64,000 nucleotides of DNA, from assembly GCF_036373705.1 (NCBI RefSeq), contig NC_089863.1:9469357-9533356 (forward strand), in the 5' to 3' direction. The notes under the pieces are model-generated. The model ran no database searches. It was not told where the DNA came from and saw nothing but the letters and a program-made list of their open reading frames with translations. The translations under genes were made by a program, and so were the position numbers. Shown piece by piece: positions 46,286 to 57,037 of this stretch; the stretch's first letter is position 1; each line of letters begins with the position of its first letter. The stretch is from Amia ocellicauda (lineage: Eukaryota > Chordata > Actinopteri > Amiiformes > Amiidae).

Positions 46286-47626
46286 ATTAGATATGAAGAC
46301 GACTATTATTAGTATTTTTTAATGTTTTTATTAAGGACACCTTATAGTAGTAGTATATAATAGTTATATACCCACCATTACAAAATAATATTCAAGTGCA
46401 ATATGCCGGTAATGTAATGTTGTGGGGATTGTGAAGCCAGTCCTCAGTGACGCGGCGGGTCGCTCAGTGTTTATTTATGTATTATTTATGTATTCATTCG
46501 TGTTATTTAAACCTAAAATATCCAGATTTAGATGCTTAACAGATGTTAACTTCATTTATAAAGTGGATTATTCCACAGATGTTTAATGCATAATATGTTG
46601 TATATAAAAAAATTGTATATATATGTATATATATATTATTTGACATTACTCATTTTCAGAAAAGTTAAAAAGTACAATTAATTCAAATGATTGCATTTTT
46701 TTCTACTGTACTATGTCTTACAGTCTTACATAAATTGTTTGTGATTGTAATTTTGTTTTGTACTGAATAAAGAAGGTTTCTCTGTTTACATTAAACAACT
46801 ACCACATAGTTTCCTTTGTTAAATTAATATTTTGTTTAGCTTAAATAAGCCAACGTGTTGAGTAAAACTAACATATTACAGTGTTCATGAAATAACACAT
46901 TATTTGTGCTAATATTCCTACACAAAACCAACACATCTTCTGAGTAAAACTAACCCATAACTGTGTTCATAAAATAACACATTATTTGTGCTAATATTCC
47001 TACACACAACCTGTGTTAACTTTAACACAACATGTGTTGTCCGTAATCACACTCAGTAATGTGTTAAAAAACAGCACATCATGTGTTGTTTTTAACACAT
47101 TTGTTCTAAGAGTGCACTGGGACTTAATGAGGATCTTCATTTTTGTCCTTTTATTTGAAAATGTATGTCTAACATGCTGGAATGAATTGCCAATTGTCTA
47201 ATAATTGATTGAAAGAGTTACAAATTAATTTTAATGATTGTACTATATATATATTTTTTAAATGTAATTGCATGTAGAATTTGTCTTGTTTATAATGAAA
47301 TGTTCACACTTTGTTGAAATAATTGTGAGTTTGCATGATTGTTAATTGAATATAGAATGATGGTGCTAATGATTCATTTATATCAGATGTATTGAAGAGA
47401 TTCAGGAAGATAAGTCGAAACAAATAAGCATCATGATAAATTAAGTATTTTTTTGTGACATCGGTGAATGTGGCCTGTTTTTAGCCGGGAGCTGCTGTCC
47501 ATCCTTCCTTGAATGGTTTTCCATTAGAGGACAATCTGTTTCATATATATACAGCTCTGGAAAAAATTAAGAGACCACTCCCAGTTCAGGACTCAGTGTT
47601 AAGTGGTCTCTGTATATGGTTGGTGC

Positions 47627-47672
47627 ACTGGAAGTGGTCGGGCAGGCAGAGGTTGTTGATGTTTGCAACAGC
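47627..47672 (-). pseudogene. Short sliver of an RNase coding exon
   Basis: About 37 bases (CTGGAAGTGGTCGGGCAGGC to TTGTTGAT) match the part of the RNase exon encoding NNLCLPDHFQ (22144-22180). It interrupts a MITE that is intact at 61.02-61.11 kb. Confidence 0.8.
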
Positions 47673-47699
47673 GTGCTACTGTACTGTGTGTACACTGTG

Positions 47700-48620
47700 T
47701 TAGAGAGTGTGCTCAAGTGTACACACAACACACACAAAACTGAATTCGATAGCAGGCAAAAAAAGTTGTGGAAACAAAAGTAGCCCAAGTAAAAATACTT
47801 GAACTAAAGTAAGAGAATATAAACTCATTGTAGGTAATGAAAGAAAACACAATAGTTCATTCGGCCTCAGCATCCTATCTTTCTCATGCATGTTTTCCCT
47901 GCGCAGACAATGGGGTAAAAACCCCTGATGTGTCTTATCTACCCCTGGCAGGACTCCATAGCTCTGTCCCCACAAGCCTGGAGACGGTTTTCCCGTTCAT
48001 AGGGATTTCTGTCATAGACCTTCCACTGCCATGCTGAGAAAAACTCCTCTATGTGGTACATGTTCTAATGGACACATAATGAGATTATAGTCTCTTACTT
48101 TAGTGTAAGTATTTTTACTTGGGCTACATTTGTTTCCCCAACTTTTCTTGTCTGCTGTCAAATTCTGAAAATAAAATAAAATGTAGGAAATTCAGTTTTG
48201 TGTGTGTTGTGTGTTCACTCGAGCCCACTGTCTAACACAATTGACACACAGTACAGTAACACACTGTTGCAAAGTGCAAGATTTATTCTGGAAATACAGA
48301 GGAAGCATGTTTTATGATCTCAGCTGTGTGAAATGGGTATTCGGTAGGGTCTGTTTATTTGAAGGCTTTTGAGTGACATTTAAAGGCGCATTTAGATGGA
48401 ACAGAATATGTTTTTGAATAGAGTCTCATTTTGTCTGAGGTTTGGCCAGTATGGTCTGGGGTTTTTGTTTTGCGTTTATAGTTTTGAGAAAATAATTTCA
48501 GGAAATGTATGTAAAGGGTTGTGAAAAACTGTAATAGTGTTGAGTCTTAGTGACTGGAGTTTGGTATATTGAATGGCAGTGGTTTCTACCTGCACTGAAA
48601 AAAATGAATTGTGGGTCAAG
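47700..48620. other. Intergenic, no gene recognised
   Basis: Contains an inverted pair, AACACAC...ACAACACACACAAAACTGAA (47715-47745) and TCAGTTTTGTGTGTGTTGTG (48193-48212), flanking about 450 bases. AGTAAAAATACTTGAACTAAAGTAAGAGA (start at 47788) is also mirrored near 48090-48118. This suggests a further MITE-like element of about 500 bp. No coding sequence. Confidence 0.5.
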
Positions 48621-48629
48621 CAAATTATA

Positions 48630-49565
48630 CATAAGAACATTAAGAACATAAGAAAGTGTACAAACGAGAGGAGGCCATTCGCCCCATCGTGCTCGTTTGG
48701 TGTCCATTAATATCTAAGTGATCCAAGGATCCTATCCAGTCTGATTTTAAATGTTCACAAAGTTTCAGCTTCAGCCACATCGCTGGGGAGTTTGTTCAGA
48801 TTGTGACGACTCTCTGTGTGAAGAAGCGTCTCCTGTTTTCTGTCTTGAATGCCTTGAAGTCCAATTTCCATTTGTGTCCCCGGGTGCATGTGTCCCTGCT
48901 GATCTGGAAAAGCTCCTCTGGTTTGATGTGGTCGATGCCTTTCATGATCTTGAAGACTTGGATCAAGTCCCCACGTAGTCTCCTCTGTTCCAGGGTGAAA
49001 AGGTTCAGTTCCTCAGTCTCTCAGTAGGACATTCCCTTCAGACCTGGAATAAGTCTGGTTGCTCTCCTCTGAACTGCCTCTAGAGCAGCGATATCTTTCT
49101 TGAAGTGTGGAGCCCAGAACTGCACACAGTATCCAGATGAGCTCTAACTAGTGCATTGTACAGTCTGAACATCACTGCCCTTGTTCTCAATTCTGCACTT
49201 TTGACAATATACCCTAACACTCTGTTTGACTTTTTTATTGCTTCCCCACATTGTTTGGATGGAGAAAGTGAGGAGTCCACATAGACTCCTAGGTCTTTCT
49301 CATGCGTTACTTCATCTAGTTCTGTTCCTCCCATACTGTAATTATAGTGGATTTTTTTGTTACCTGCATGTATTACCTTGCACTTGTCCACATTGAATTT
49401 CATCTGCCAGGTGTCGGCCCACAACTGAATATTATCTAAGTCCCTCTGAATAGCCTGTGCTGCCGAGATTGTATCTGCTGAGCCACCTATTTTAGTATCA
49501 TCTACATATTTAATATTCTTAAATATTACTTTAAACATAGTTTTTTCTGCTTTTACTAAAATCAC
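48630..49565 (-). mobile_element. CR1-type LINE, 3' part
   Basis: Minus strand: YVDDTKIGGSADT, then [52 protein letters not shown], then RGDLIQVFK and the FFTQRVV-type C-terminus. It ends with the short ACATAAGAA-type 3' repeat near 48632-48655. It supplies the segment missing from the 30.9-32.8 kb copy. 5' truncated, with small lesions. Confidence 0.88.
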
Positions 49566-49869
49566 TTAAGTAAGACAAACTTAAATTGTGACAGATCAGA
49601 ATTACTTAAAATATTTGAACAAAACAAGAAAAGTAAGTAAAATGAATAATAATTATAAACAAGTAATGTTTAATTCATTTATTTTAGTTTACCCAACTAA
49701 GTTAATGTTATTTGAGCCACGTAAATTGCTTGGTTTGATACCCACTATGTTCATGAATGTTGAATCCATGAGGATTTGTTGAAATGTAAGAGTAAGGTGG
49801 AAGAAACAGATTAAACACTGTTGGGTTGTCGTTGTATCAGTTACAGACCAGAGCAGACAAGGTAACTCA

Positions 49870-50298
49870 GGGGACTCAGGGGACTTTCCAGCCCCTTCAC
49901 TGGCGCAGTTTCATGGCAATTCTGGTTTCATCCCAGTGCCAGACGCGGGCAGGAGAGAGACTCTGAGTCTCCAGGACCTCTTTATACAGGTTTACTAGCA
50001 GGGGTCAGGGCTGTCCCTTGTGCTTCTGTAATGCATTGATAATGGGAAGAGACGCCAGAGAGCCGGCCTTTGTCCAGCAATCTGACAGCAGCATTGACTC
50101 TTCAATGGTGGCTTTAGCTCCAACACAGCCCAGCAGCCCTGTGGACGTCTGGACATGCATGTACAAGAACTGTACACTTGTAAAACTATTTAATTTTGTT
50201 CTTTCATTTTATTAATGTATTTATTTACTTTGGTTTGGCAACACTTGTGTAAACTTGTCATGTCAATAATGATTGTTTTGAATTTGAGTGTGTCTGTA

Positions 50299-50300
<2 letters not shown>
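49870..50300 (+). repeat. RNase upstream flank, inverted relative to gene 1
   Basis: Reverse complement of about 23050-23420, hence in the same position relative to gene 2 as that segment is to gene 1. (GT)n at 50305-50333. Confidence 0.85.
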
Positions 50301-50336
<36 letters not shown>

Positions 50337-50434
50337 CGAGTGTTAGAGAGAGAGAGGGTCAGTATGTGTTATAGAGATTGTGTTGAGTTGTGAAATTTGC
50401 GGTCAGTCCTTACTGGCTGAGCTCAGAGGGGCAG

Positions 50435-50527
50435 TATATAAGCACACAGACCCTCAGTGCTGCACTCACACTCGACCGCTTCAGACCAGACCCACCGCCA
50501 GCGACCTCTCTCTGCGTTTCTCTCCAG
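50435..50527 (+). promoter_or_regulatory. TATA box and untranslated exon 1 of RNase gene 2
   Basis: TATATAAG at 50435-50442, exon 1 to 50527 with TCTCCAG|GTGAAG. The coding exon is 4.2 kb away because a LINE sits in the intron. Confidence 0.8.
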
Positions 50528-50726
50528 GTGAAGTGTCTCCATCTGAGCTTGTATCTTATCTCTGTTAAAACATGGATTGCTTGCTCTCTGTCTGTCATTC
50601 TGTCTCTTTCTCTCTCTGTGTGACTTTCTGTTTCCCTCTCTTCCTCTCTGAGTTTGTTAAAGCACACTTCACATGCACAGTAACCCTCTCTCTCCATCTC
50701 TCCTTCCCTCTGTCTCTCTCTCTCTC

Positions 50727-53700
50727 AATTTTCAATTCAAGGGTGCTTTATTGGCATGGCAAACAGTTTCGTAGTGTTGCCAAAGCAGTTGATATTATAT
50801 ACATACATTGAAAAATAATAAAAGGTAAGAAAAAAAAAATAAAAAATGAAACAGTAACATTATAATTTAAAAAAATAAAATCTTAATCGACATGTACATT
50901 TCCTTTATTTATAGTTATCAGGTTACAGCTGGTGCTCATGTATGTTTTCACAGTGAGCCCCTCAGGCTGTGGCAGGCGGCTACATATTGGGGCGGCCAGG
51001 GGGGCTGTATGTCCCTCCCCTAGGAGGATAGCTATTTTTTTTTCATTTATCAATTCAGAGAATGATTTTGTAATATTTATGAATTTATTAAAGAATGTTT
51101 CCCTTAATTTGGCATATTTATTGCAGTGGAGGAGGAAGTGCATCTCTGTCTCGACCTCTCCTGTCTCGCAGTGACCACAGCGCCGCTCCTCTCTGGGCAG
51201 CCAGCTCTGCCTGTGTCGGCCCGTCTCTCTGGCCAGGCTGTGGTCACTGAGCCTGTACTTGGTCAGGATCCGTCTCTGCTTCGTATCTCTGACAGTGAAG
51301 AGAGACTCTGCCAGGGTGTATTCTCTGTTTAGGGCCCGATAGCAATCCAGTTGACTTTGGGATTTGGTTTCATTGTTCCTATGTTCCAGATAGGAGGTTT
51401 TGGTTATTTTTATGATTTGGTTGACTCTAATTGGGGGCAGGTAAGCAGTGCTGACCTGAAGCTGGTCTCTGTTCGCAGTATTAGCGGGGGTCAGTGCCGT
51501 GAGCTTCAGGGCCAGCTGACTCAGGGGACTCTTTTCAGGGCTGAGCTCTTGGCTCTCTTGTACTGGAGTGAGTCTGACTCACTTTTCTTCAGGTGCATCC
51601 AGAATTTCAGTGCTCTTTTCTTTATATTAATGAGGGTTGGGAAGCGGCCTAATTCTGCCCTGCATGCGTGGTTTGGTGTGTTCCTGTGCACCTGCAGTAT
51701 GTTTTTATACAGTTCAGCATGCAGGGTCTCTATTGGGTGTTTGTCCCACCTAGTGTAGTCCTGTTGACTGAGTGGACCCCATACTTCACTACCGTACAGC
51801 GCAATGGGCTGGATCACACTGTCAATTAGTTTGAACCAGATTTTGACTGGAATAGTAATTTTATAGAATCTTCTTCTGATTGCATAGAATGCTCTTCTTG
51901 CTTTGTCTTTGAGCGTCTTCACTGCCAGGTTAAAGCCCCCTGACGCACTAATAGTCAGGCCCAGGTAGGTGTAGTGTGAGGTGTGTTCTAGGGTAGTGTT
52001 ATCTAGCGTGAAGTGGTATTTGTTTCCCTGAGGTCTGGCCTTTTTTTTGGAAAATCATGATCTTTGTCTTCTTCATGTTTACTGCCAGGGCCCAGGACTG
52101 ACAGTACTGCTCTAGCAGTGCCAGGTTTTGCTGAAGCCCTTGCTCTGTGGGCGACAGCAAGACTAGGTCATCTGCATAGAGCAGGAATTTGACTTCTGTG
52201 TCATTTAGGGTGAGGCCAGGGGCATCAGACTGCTCCAACACCGTTGCCAACTCATTGATGTAGATGATGAACAGTGTTGGGCTCAGACTGCAGCCCTGCC
52301 TCACTCCCCGCCTCTGAGTGAAGAATTCTGTTCTTTTGTTGCCAATTTTTACTGCACATTTGTTTTCGGTGTACATTGATTTTATAATATCATAGACTTT
52401 ACCCCCTACACCGCTTTGAAGAATTTTGTAATAAAGTCCCTCGTGCCAAATGGAGTCGAATGCCTTTTTGAAATCAATGAAACAGGCAAAGATTTTGCCT
52501 TTACTTTTTTGGTGGACGTGTTTGTCTATGAGGGTGTGCAGGGTGTAAATATGATCTGTAGTGCGGTGATTTGGGAGGAAGCCAATCTGACTCTTACTCA
52601 GGACACTGTGCTCGGTAAGGAAGGCCAGTATCCGGGCGTTGATGACTGCAGAACACCTTCCCCAGGTGACTGCTCACACAGATGCCCCGGTAGTTGTTAG
52701 GGTCGAATTTGTCTCCACTCTTATAGATTGGGGTGATCAGCCCCTGCTTCCAGATGTCAGGGAAGTAACCAGTACTGAGGACCATGTTGAACAATTTAAG
52801 CACAGCCTCCTGCAGTTGTGCGCTGCTGTGTTTGAGCATCTCAGTGCTGATGCTGTCCGGGCCGCAGGCTTTTCTGAGTGGAAGTGCCTGTAGCTTTTTA
52901 GATAGTTCCTGTAGGGTGATTGGAGGGTCAATTGGGTTTTGATTATCTTTAATTGATTGTTCGAGTAATTTCAGTTTTTCCCTGGTTTCAATTTGTTTGT
53001 GTGTCAGATCATTTTGTTGGATATCTTTATAAAGGTTTTCAAAGTATTTTTTCCAAATGGTTCTGTTTTGTATTGACAATTCTTGTTGGTTTGTTGAATT
53101 TAAATTGTTCCACATTTCCCAGAACTGGTTTTGGTCAACAGATTTCTCTATGTCTGTGAGTGTTTTGTTTGTGTGTTTCTGTTTTTTATTTTTAAGGGTG
53201 TGTTTGTAGTGTTTTAGGGTCTCACAGTACTGCTGGCGTAGTTCTGTGTCTTGTGGTTGATGATGTTTTTGATTGGATAGGTGCCTTAAATTTGTTCGTA
53301 TTGATTTACACTCATCATCAAACCATGTCTGTGTGTGTGTGTGATTCTGGTTAGTCTTTTTCTTTGTCTTTTTAAGATTTGCCATTGTGGCTGCAATTTG
53401 ATATATTTGATTGATATCATTTATGGCCAGATTTAGTCCTGTCACGTCAGGCTGGTACTGTGAGCTGAGGAAAGTGTTGATGATGTCTGTTATTTCTGTA
53501 GAACTGATTGCTTTGTTAAATTCCTCTGTGCTGTTTGGAGCCCATCTGTATGTTTGATTAAGGTTGTACAGCTTACTGGGCTGTGTCTGTGTGTTGCTGG
53601 CCTGACTTCTTCTTTTCAGGAACACTGTGATTTGGTTGTGGTCTGACGGGGGGTTTGCTGCCTGACAGTGAATGCACTGATGAAGGAGGGGTTCATGTCA

Positions 53701-54470
53701 GTGAGGGCGTAGTCGACTACATTAGTCCCAAGAGCTGAGCAATACGTGAACCTCCCTAAAGAGTCCCCTCTGATCCTGCCATTAAGGATGTACAGGCCCA
53801 TGGGTTGGCAGAGATGCACTAACTCTCTCCCGTTCTTGTTCACCGCCCCGTCGGGGTTGTTCCTCTGGGTTGTGGTGGGGGTGAGGTACAGAGGGGCCTG
53901 GCCGAACACGTGGCTGTTTCCCTGTGTGTCGATGCAGTCGGGCTCGGTGCCTGTCCGGGCATTGAAGTCCCCACAGAGCAGCACATTCCCCTGGGCCTGG
54001 AAATGGCTGATCTCTGTGTGGAGGGTGTTAAAAAATTACTCATTGTAATAGGGGGATTCAGAGGGGGGGGTATACGCTGCACACAGGTATATATAGTTCT
54101 CACACTGGGCTATTCCCTTCTTAATTTGAAGCCATGTGTGCGTTGGGCCCTGTTTGACTGGGCTGATGTGGTTGGCCAGCTCCTCTTTGTACCACACTAT
54201 GATCCCCCCAGAGTCCCTGCCACGCCGCACTGTGCTCAGTTTAATTGAGGGCACAATAACCTCCCTGTAGCCCAGGGGGCAGTGTGTGGGCACCTCTGCA
54301 CGGCACCATGTCTCCAACAGAACTATGATATCTAATTTCTTAATGCTTTTAATGAATTCAGGGTCTGTGCTCTTTAGCCCGAAAGCCGAGGAGTTCAGAC
54401 CCTGAATGTTCCAGCAGCTGACTGTAAATGAGCTCATTTTAGCTAACATATAATAATTATTAGTTTTATG
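50727..54470 (-). mobile_element. Near-full-length APE-type LINE inside the intron of RNase gene 2
   Basis: Minus strand, 5' to 3': endonuclease (FTVSCWNIQGLNSSAFG, LETWCR, RGRDSGGIIVWYK near 54.45-54.05 kb; LLCGDFNARTG near 53.98), linker, RT (AFDSIWHEGLYYKIL-like, RGVRQGCSLSPTLFIIYINE, LLYADDLVLLS near 52.35-52.0), C-terminal domain (IALYGSEVWG, 51.8) and Cys-His motif (CETGEVETEMHFLLHCNKYA near 51.1). Frame shifts near 54.04, 53.62, 52.6, 52.05 and 51.9 make it inactive. The 3' end carries CTTTATTGGCATGG-type sequence. Clade not assigned. Confidence 0.85.
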
Positions 54471-54637
54471 TAAAGTATGGTTACATTGTATGTACACAGG
54501 TATTTATTTTTAATTATTTACAAGTGGGGTTGTCCGTCCCTACCCGAGTGCTCTGGCTCAGCTCAGCAGTCTGGAGCAGATGAGGCTGAGCAGCTGCTTG
54601 ATCTCCCCCAGCTCGGTGGGGCTCATACTTTCAGTGA

Positions 54638-54683
<46 letters not shown>

Positions 54684-54700
54684 TGTCTCCCCAGGTGAAG

Positions 54701-55186
54701 ATGTTGATGTCAGTGCTGTGTGTGTTGGCTGTGCTGGCGATCGGCCCCGGCCAGAGCCAGCCCTGCGTCAACCGAGTACCTATAGGTCGATACAATACAT
54801 TCCTCACCAGGCACGTTCCGTCAGGCATGCCCAAGACCAACAACATACAGCGATGGAGACGCTTCTTAATTTCCAGGGGACTCTGTGGCCGAGTCCCAAC
54901 CCAGACCTTCATTGACTCGTCTCGGGCGAACGTCGACAACGTTTGCAGGGCAGGAGGCAGGAGATTCTCGCAGAACAACCAGGGGAACCTGTGTGTGAGC
55001 GCTAACATGTTCACAGTGTACAGCGTGCGGAGCAGCAACATACGCAGGAGGTGTAGTGTCACTAGAGTCAGTCGTACCCAGAGCTTCATCACGCTGGCCT
55101 GCGACAACATCAACAACCTCTGCCGGCCCGACCACTTCCAGACCACCAACAACCGGCCCAATGCAGCGAACGGACGCTGCCAGTGA
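54701..55186 (+). CDS. RNase A-family secreted ribonuclease, paralogue 2
   Basis: 161-aa precursor from one coding exon that starts at 54695 after CTCCCCAG. Signal peptide residues 1-19, then the same eight Cys and two catalytic-type His as paralogue 1. The CKxxNTF-equivalent is CGRVPTQTF. An extra basic patch NIRRRCSV replaces NRLNVCHV. Closest to paralogue 3 (about ten residue differences). The ATG is the first after the acceptor; upstream in-frame triplets belong to the intron. Expression depends on splicing out an intron carrying a 3.7-kb antisense LINE. Confidence 0.88.
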   Translation: MLMSVLCVLAVLAIGPGQSQPCVNRVPIGRYNTFLTRHVPSGMPKTNNIQRWRRFLISRGLCGRVPTQTFIDSSRANVDNVCRAGGRRFSQNNQGNLCVSANMFTVYSVRSSNIRRRCSVTRVSRTQSFITLACDNINNLCRPDHFQTTNNRPNAANGRCQ

Positions 55187-55439
55187 TTCTAACATCATGC
55201 ATGTGTATTATTGTGATTTAGTTTTCTGTTTCCCCACAATAACCAGCAATAATGATCGATGATTTCCTGTGAGATCTTATGCTTTTAAAACTGTTTCTGT
55301 GATTTTAACTATCTCTGCCTTTACACTGTCTCTCTGCTGTGTGACGCGCTGGGTGTGTCAGTCTCCTGAGAGCTGCGTCTCTCACTCTGACACCCCCCGC
55401 TGTCTCTGTCCTGCATCACAGAAAGTATAAAATATATAA

Positions 55440-55445
55440 AATAAA
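55440..55445 (+). promoter_or_regulatory. Poly(A) signal of RNase gene 2
   Basis: AATAAA about 255 bases after the stop, in the context conserved in all three paralogues. Confidence 0.7.
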
Positions 55446-55559
55446 GTATTTTGCAGAGCAGCTGGAGTTGTGGAGAGTGTTGTGTAACAGAGGACTGGGC
55501 TGTATAGCACACAGGGCCTGGGGGGGCACTAGAGTGGACACAGAGGTCAGCAATAATAC

Positions 55560-55810
55560 AGTCAGTGCTACTCACAAGATCACTGGAAAATTATGTATGA
55601 ATACAAATATTTAATTCATTGTCGGGAAAAGATTCAACATTTTGATTCCTAACTATATAAGCTTGCAAAGCCTTGAAATTTGCTTCAGTAAAAGTCTGTA
55701 CCTGAATCTTTGAGTTGGACAGATAGCAGGGGGGTCAAGTTCAGGTGTGAGGTTATAAATTCACACAGACGTGGGATATACAGCTCTGGAAAAAAAACAT
55801 TCCAGAGCTG
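55560..55810 (-). repeat. Inverted counterpart of 61110-61320, with a hairpin remnant
   Basis: 55630-55780 is a reverse complement of 61115-61290 with several differences. 55781-55811 is a near-perfect hairpin, TACAGCTCTGGA...TCCAGAGCTGTA, the core-deleted form of the short element complete at 61021-61110. Confidence 0.8.
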
Positions 55811-55812
55811 TA

Positions 55813-57037
55813 TACACTCACCTAAAGGATTATTAGGAACACCATACTAATACTGTGTTTGACCCCCTTTCGCCTTCAGAACTGCCTTAATTCTACGTGG
55901 CATTGATTCAACAAGGTGCTGAAAGCATTCTTTAGAAATGTTGGCCCATATTGATAGGATAGCATCTTGCAGTTGATGGAGATTTGTGGGATGCACATCC
56001 AGGGCACGAAGCTCCCGTTCCACCACATCCCAAAGATGCTCTATTGGGTTGAGATCTGGTGACTGTGGGGGCCAGTTTAGTACAGTGAACTCATTGTCAT
56101 GTTCAAGAAACCAAGTTGAAATGATTCGACCTTTGTGACATGGTGCATTATCCTGCTGGAAGTAGCCATCAGAGGATGGGTACATGGTGGTCATAAAGGG
56201 ATGGACATGGTCAGAAACAATGCTCAGGTAGGCCGTGGCATTTAAACGATGCCCAATTGGCACTAAGGGGCCTAAAGTGTGCCAAGAAAACATCCCCCAC
56301 ACCATTACACCACCACCACCAGCCTGCAAAGTGGTAACAAGGCATGATGGATCCATGTTCTCATTCTGTTTACGCCAAATTCTGACTCTACCATCTGAAT
56401 GTCTCAACAGAAATCGAGACTCATCAGACCAGGCAACATTTTTCCAGTCTTCAACTTTCCAATTTTGGTGAGCTTGTGCAAATTGTAGCCTCTTTTTCCT
56501 ATTTGTAGTGGAGATGAGTGGTACCCGGTGGGGTCTTCTGCTGTTGTAGCCCATCCGCCTCAAGGTTGTACGGGTTGTGGCTTCACAAATGCTTTGCTGC
56601 ATACCTCGGTTGTAACGAGTGGTTATTTCAGTCAAAGTTGCTCTTCTATCATCTTGAATCAGTCGGCCCATTCTCCTCTGACCTCTAGCATCAACAAGGC
56701 ATTTTCGCCCACAGGACTGCCGCATACTGGATGTTTTTCCCTTTTCACACCATTCTTTGTAAACCCTAGAAATGGTTGTGCGTGAAAATCCCAGTAACTG
56801 AGCAGATTGTGAAATACTCAGACCGGCCCGTCTGGCACCAACAACCATGCCACGCTCAAAATTGCTTAAATCACCTTTCTTTCCCATTCAGACATTCAGT
56901 TTGGAGTTCAGGAGATTGTCTTGACCAGGACCACACCCCTAAATGCATTGAAGCAACTGCCATGTGATTGGTTGGTTAGATAATTGCATTAATGAGAAAT
57001 TGAACAGGTGTTCCTAATAATGCTTTAGGTGAGTGTA
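55813..57037 (-). mobile_element. Tc1-like transposon, 1,225 bp, apparently intact
   Basis: Inverted ends start TACACTCACCTAAAGGATTA and are bounded by TA. It has the same length as the copy at 59497-60721. It is inserted in repeat block B at the border of the hairpin element. Confidence 0.95.
55847..56887 (-). CDS. Tc1-like transposase, full length 346 aa
   Basis: Begins MGKKGDLSNFERGMVVGARR with two helix-turn-helix regions ([28 protein letters not shown]). The catalytic Asp/Asp/Glu are in [18 protein letters not shown] and [12 protein letters not shown]. It ends KGGQTQY, as is usual for the family. No stop or frame shift, length as expected, both ends present: a candidate active transposase. 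Confidence 0.93.
   Translation of the reverse strand: MGKKGDLSNFERGMVVGARRAGLSISQSAQLLGFSRTTISRVYKEWCEKGKTSSMRQSCGRKCLVDARGQRRMGRLIQDDRRATLTEITTRYNRGMQQSICEATTRTTLRRMGYNSRRPHRVPLISTTNRKKRLQFAQAHQNWKVEDWKNVAWSDESRFLLRHSDGRVRIWRKQNENMDPSCLVTTLQAGGGGVMVWGMFSWHTLGPLVPIGHRLNATAYLSIVSDHVHPFMTTMYPSSDGYFQQDNAPCHKGRIISTWFLEHDNEFTVLNWPPQSPDLNPIEHLWDVVERELRALDVHPTNLHQLQDAILSIWANISKECFQHLVESMPRRIKAVLKAKGGQTQY

Larger units (their letters stand above)
45390..47625 (+). repeat. Repeat block, copy A
   Basis: Composite block found inverted at 57040-59228 (copy B) and partly direct at 59232-61110 (copy C). It contains a SINE-like piece (45735-45885), a 142-bp MITE (46144-46285), AACACA-rich inverted motifs (46990-47120) and the empty target site of the Tc1 at 59.5 kb (near 47243). 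Confidence 0.88.

Noticed and set aside
56235-56967. Plus-strand frames over the Tc1 element (and 59567-60299 minus)
   Set aside because: Antisense shadows of the transposase.
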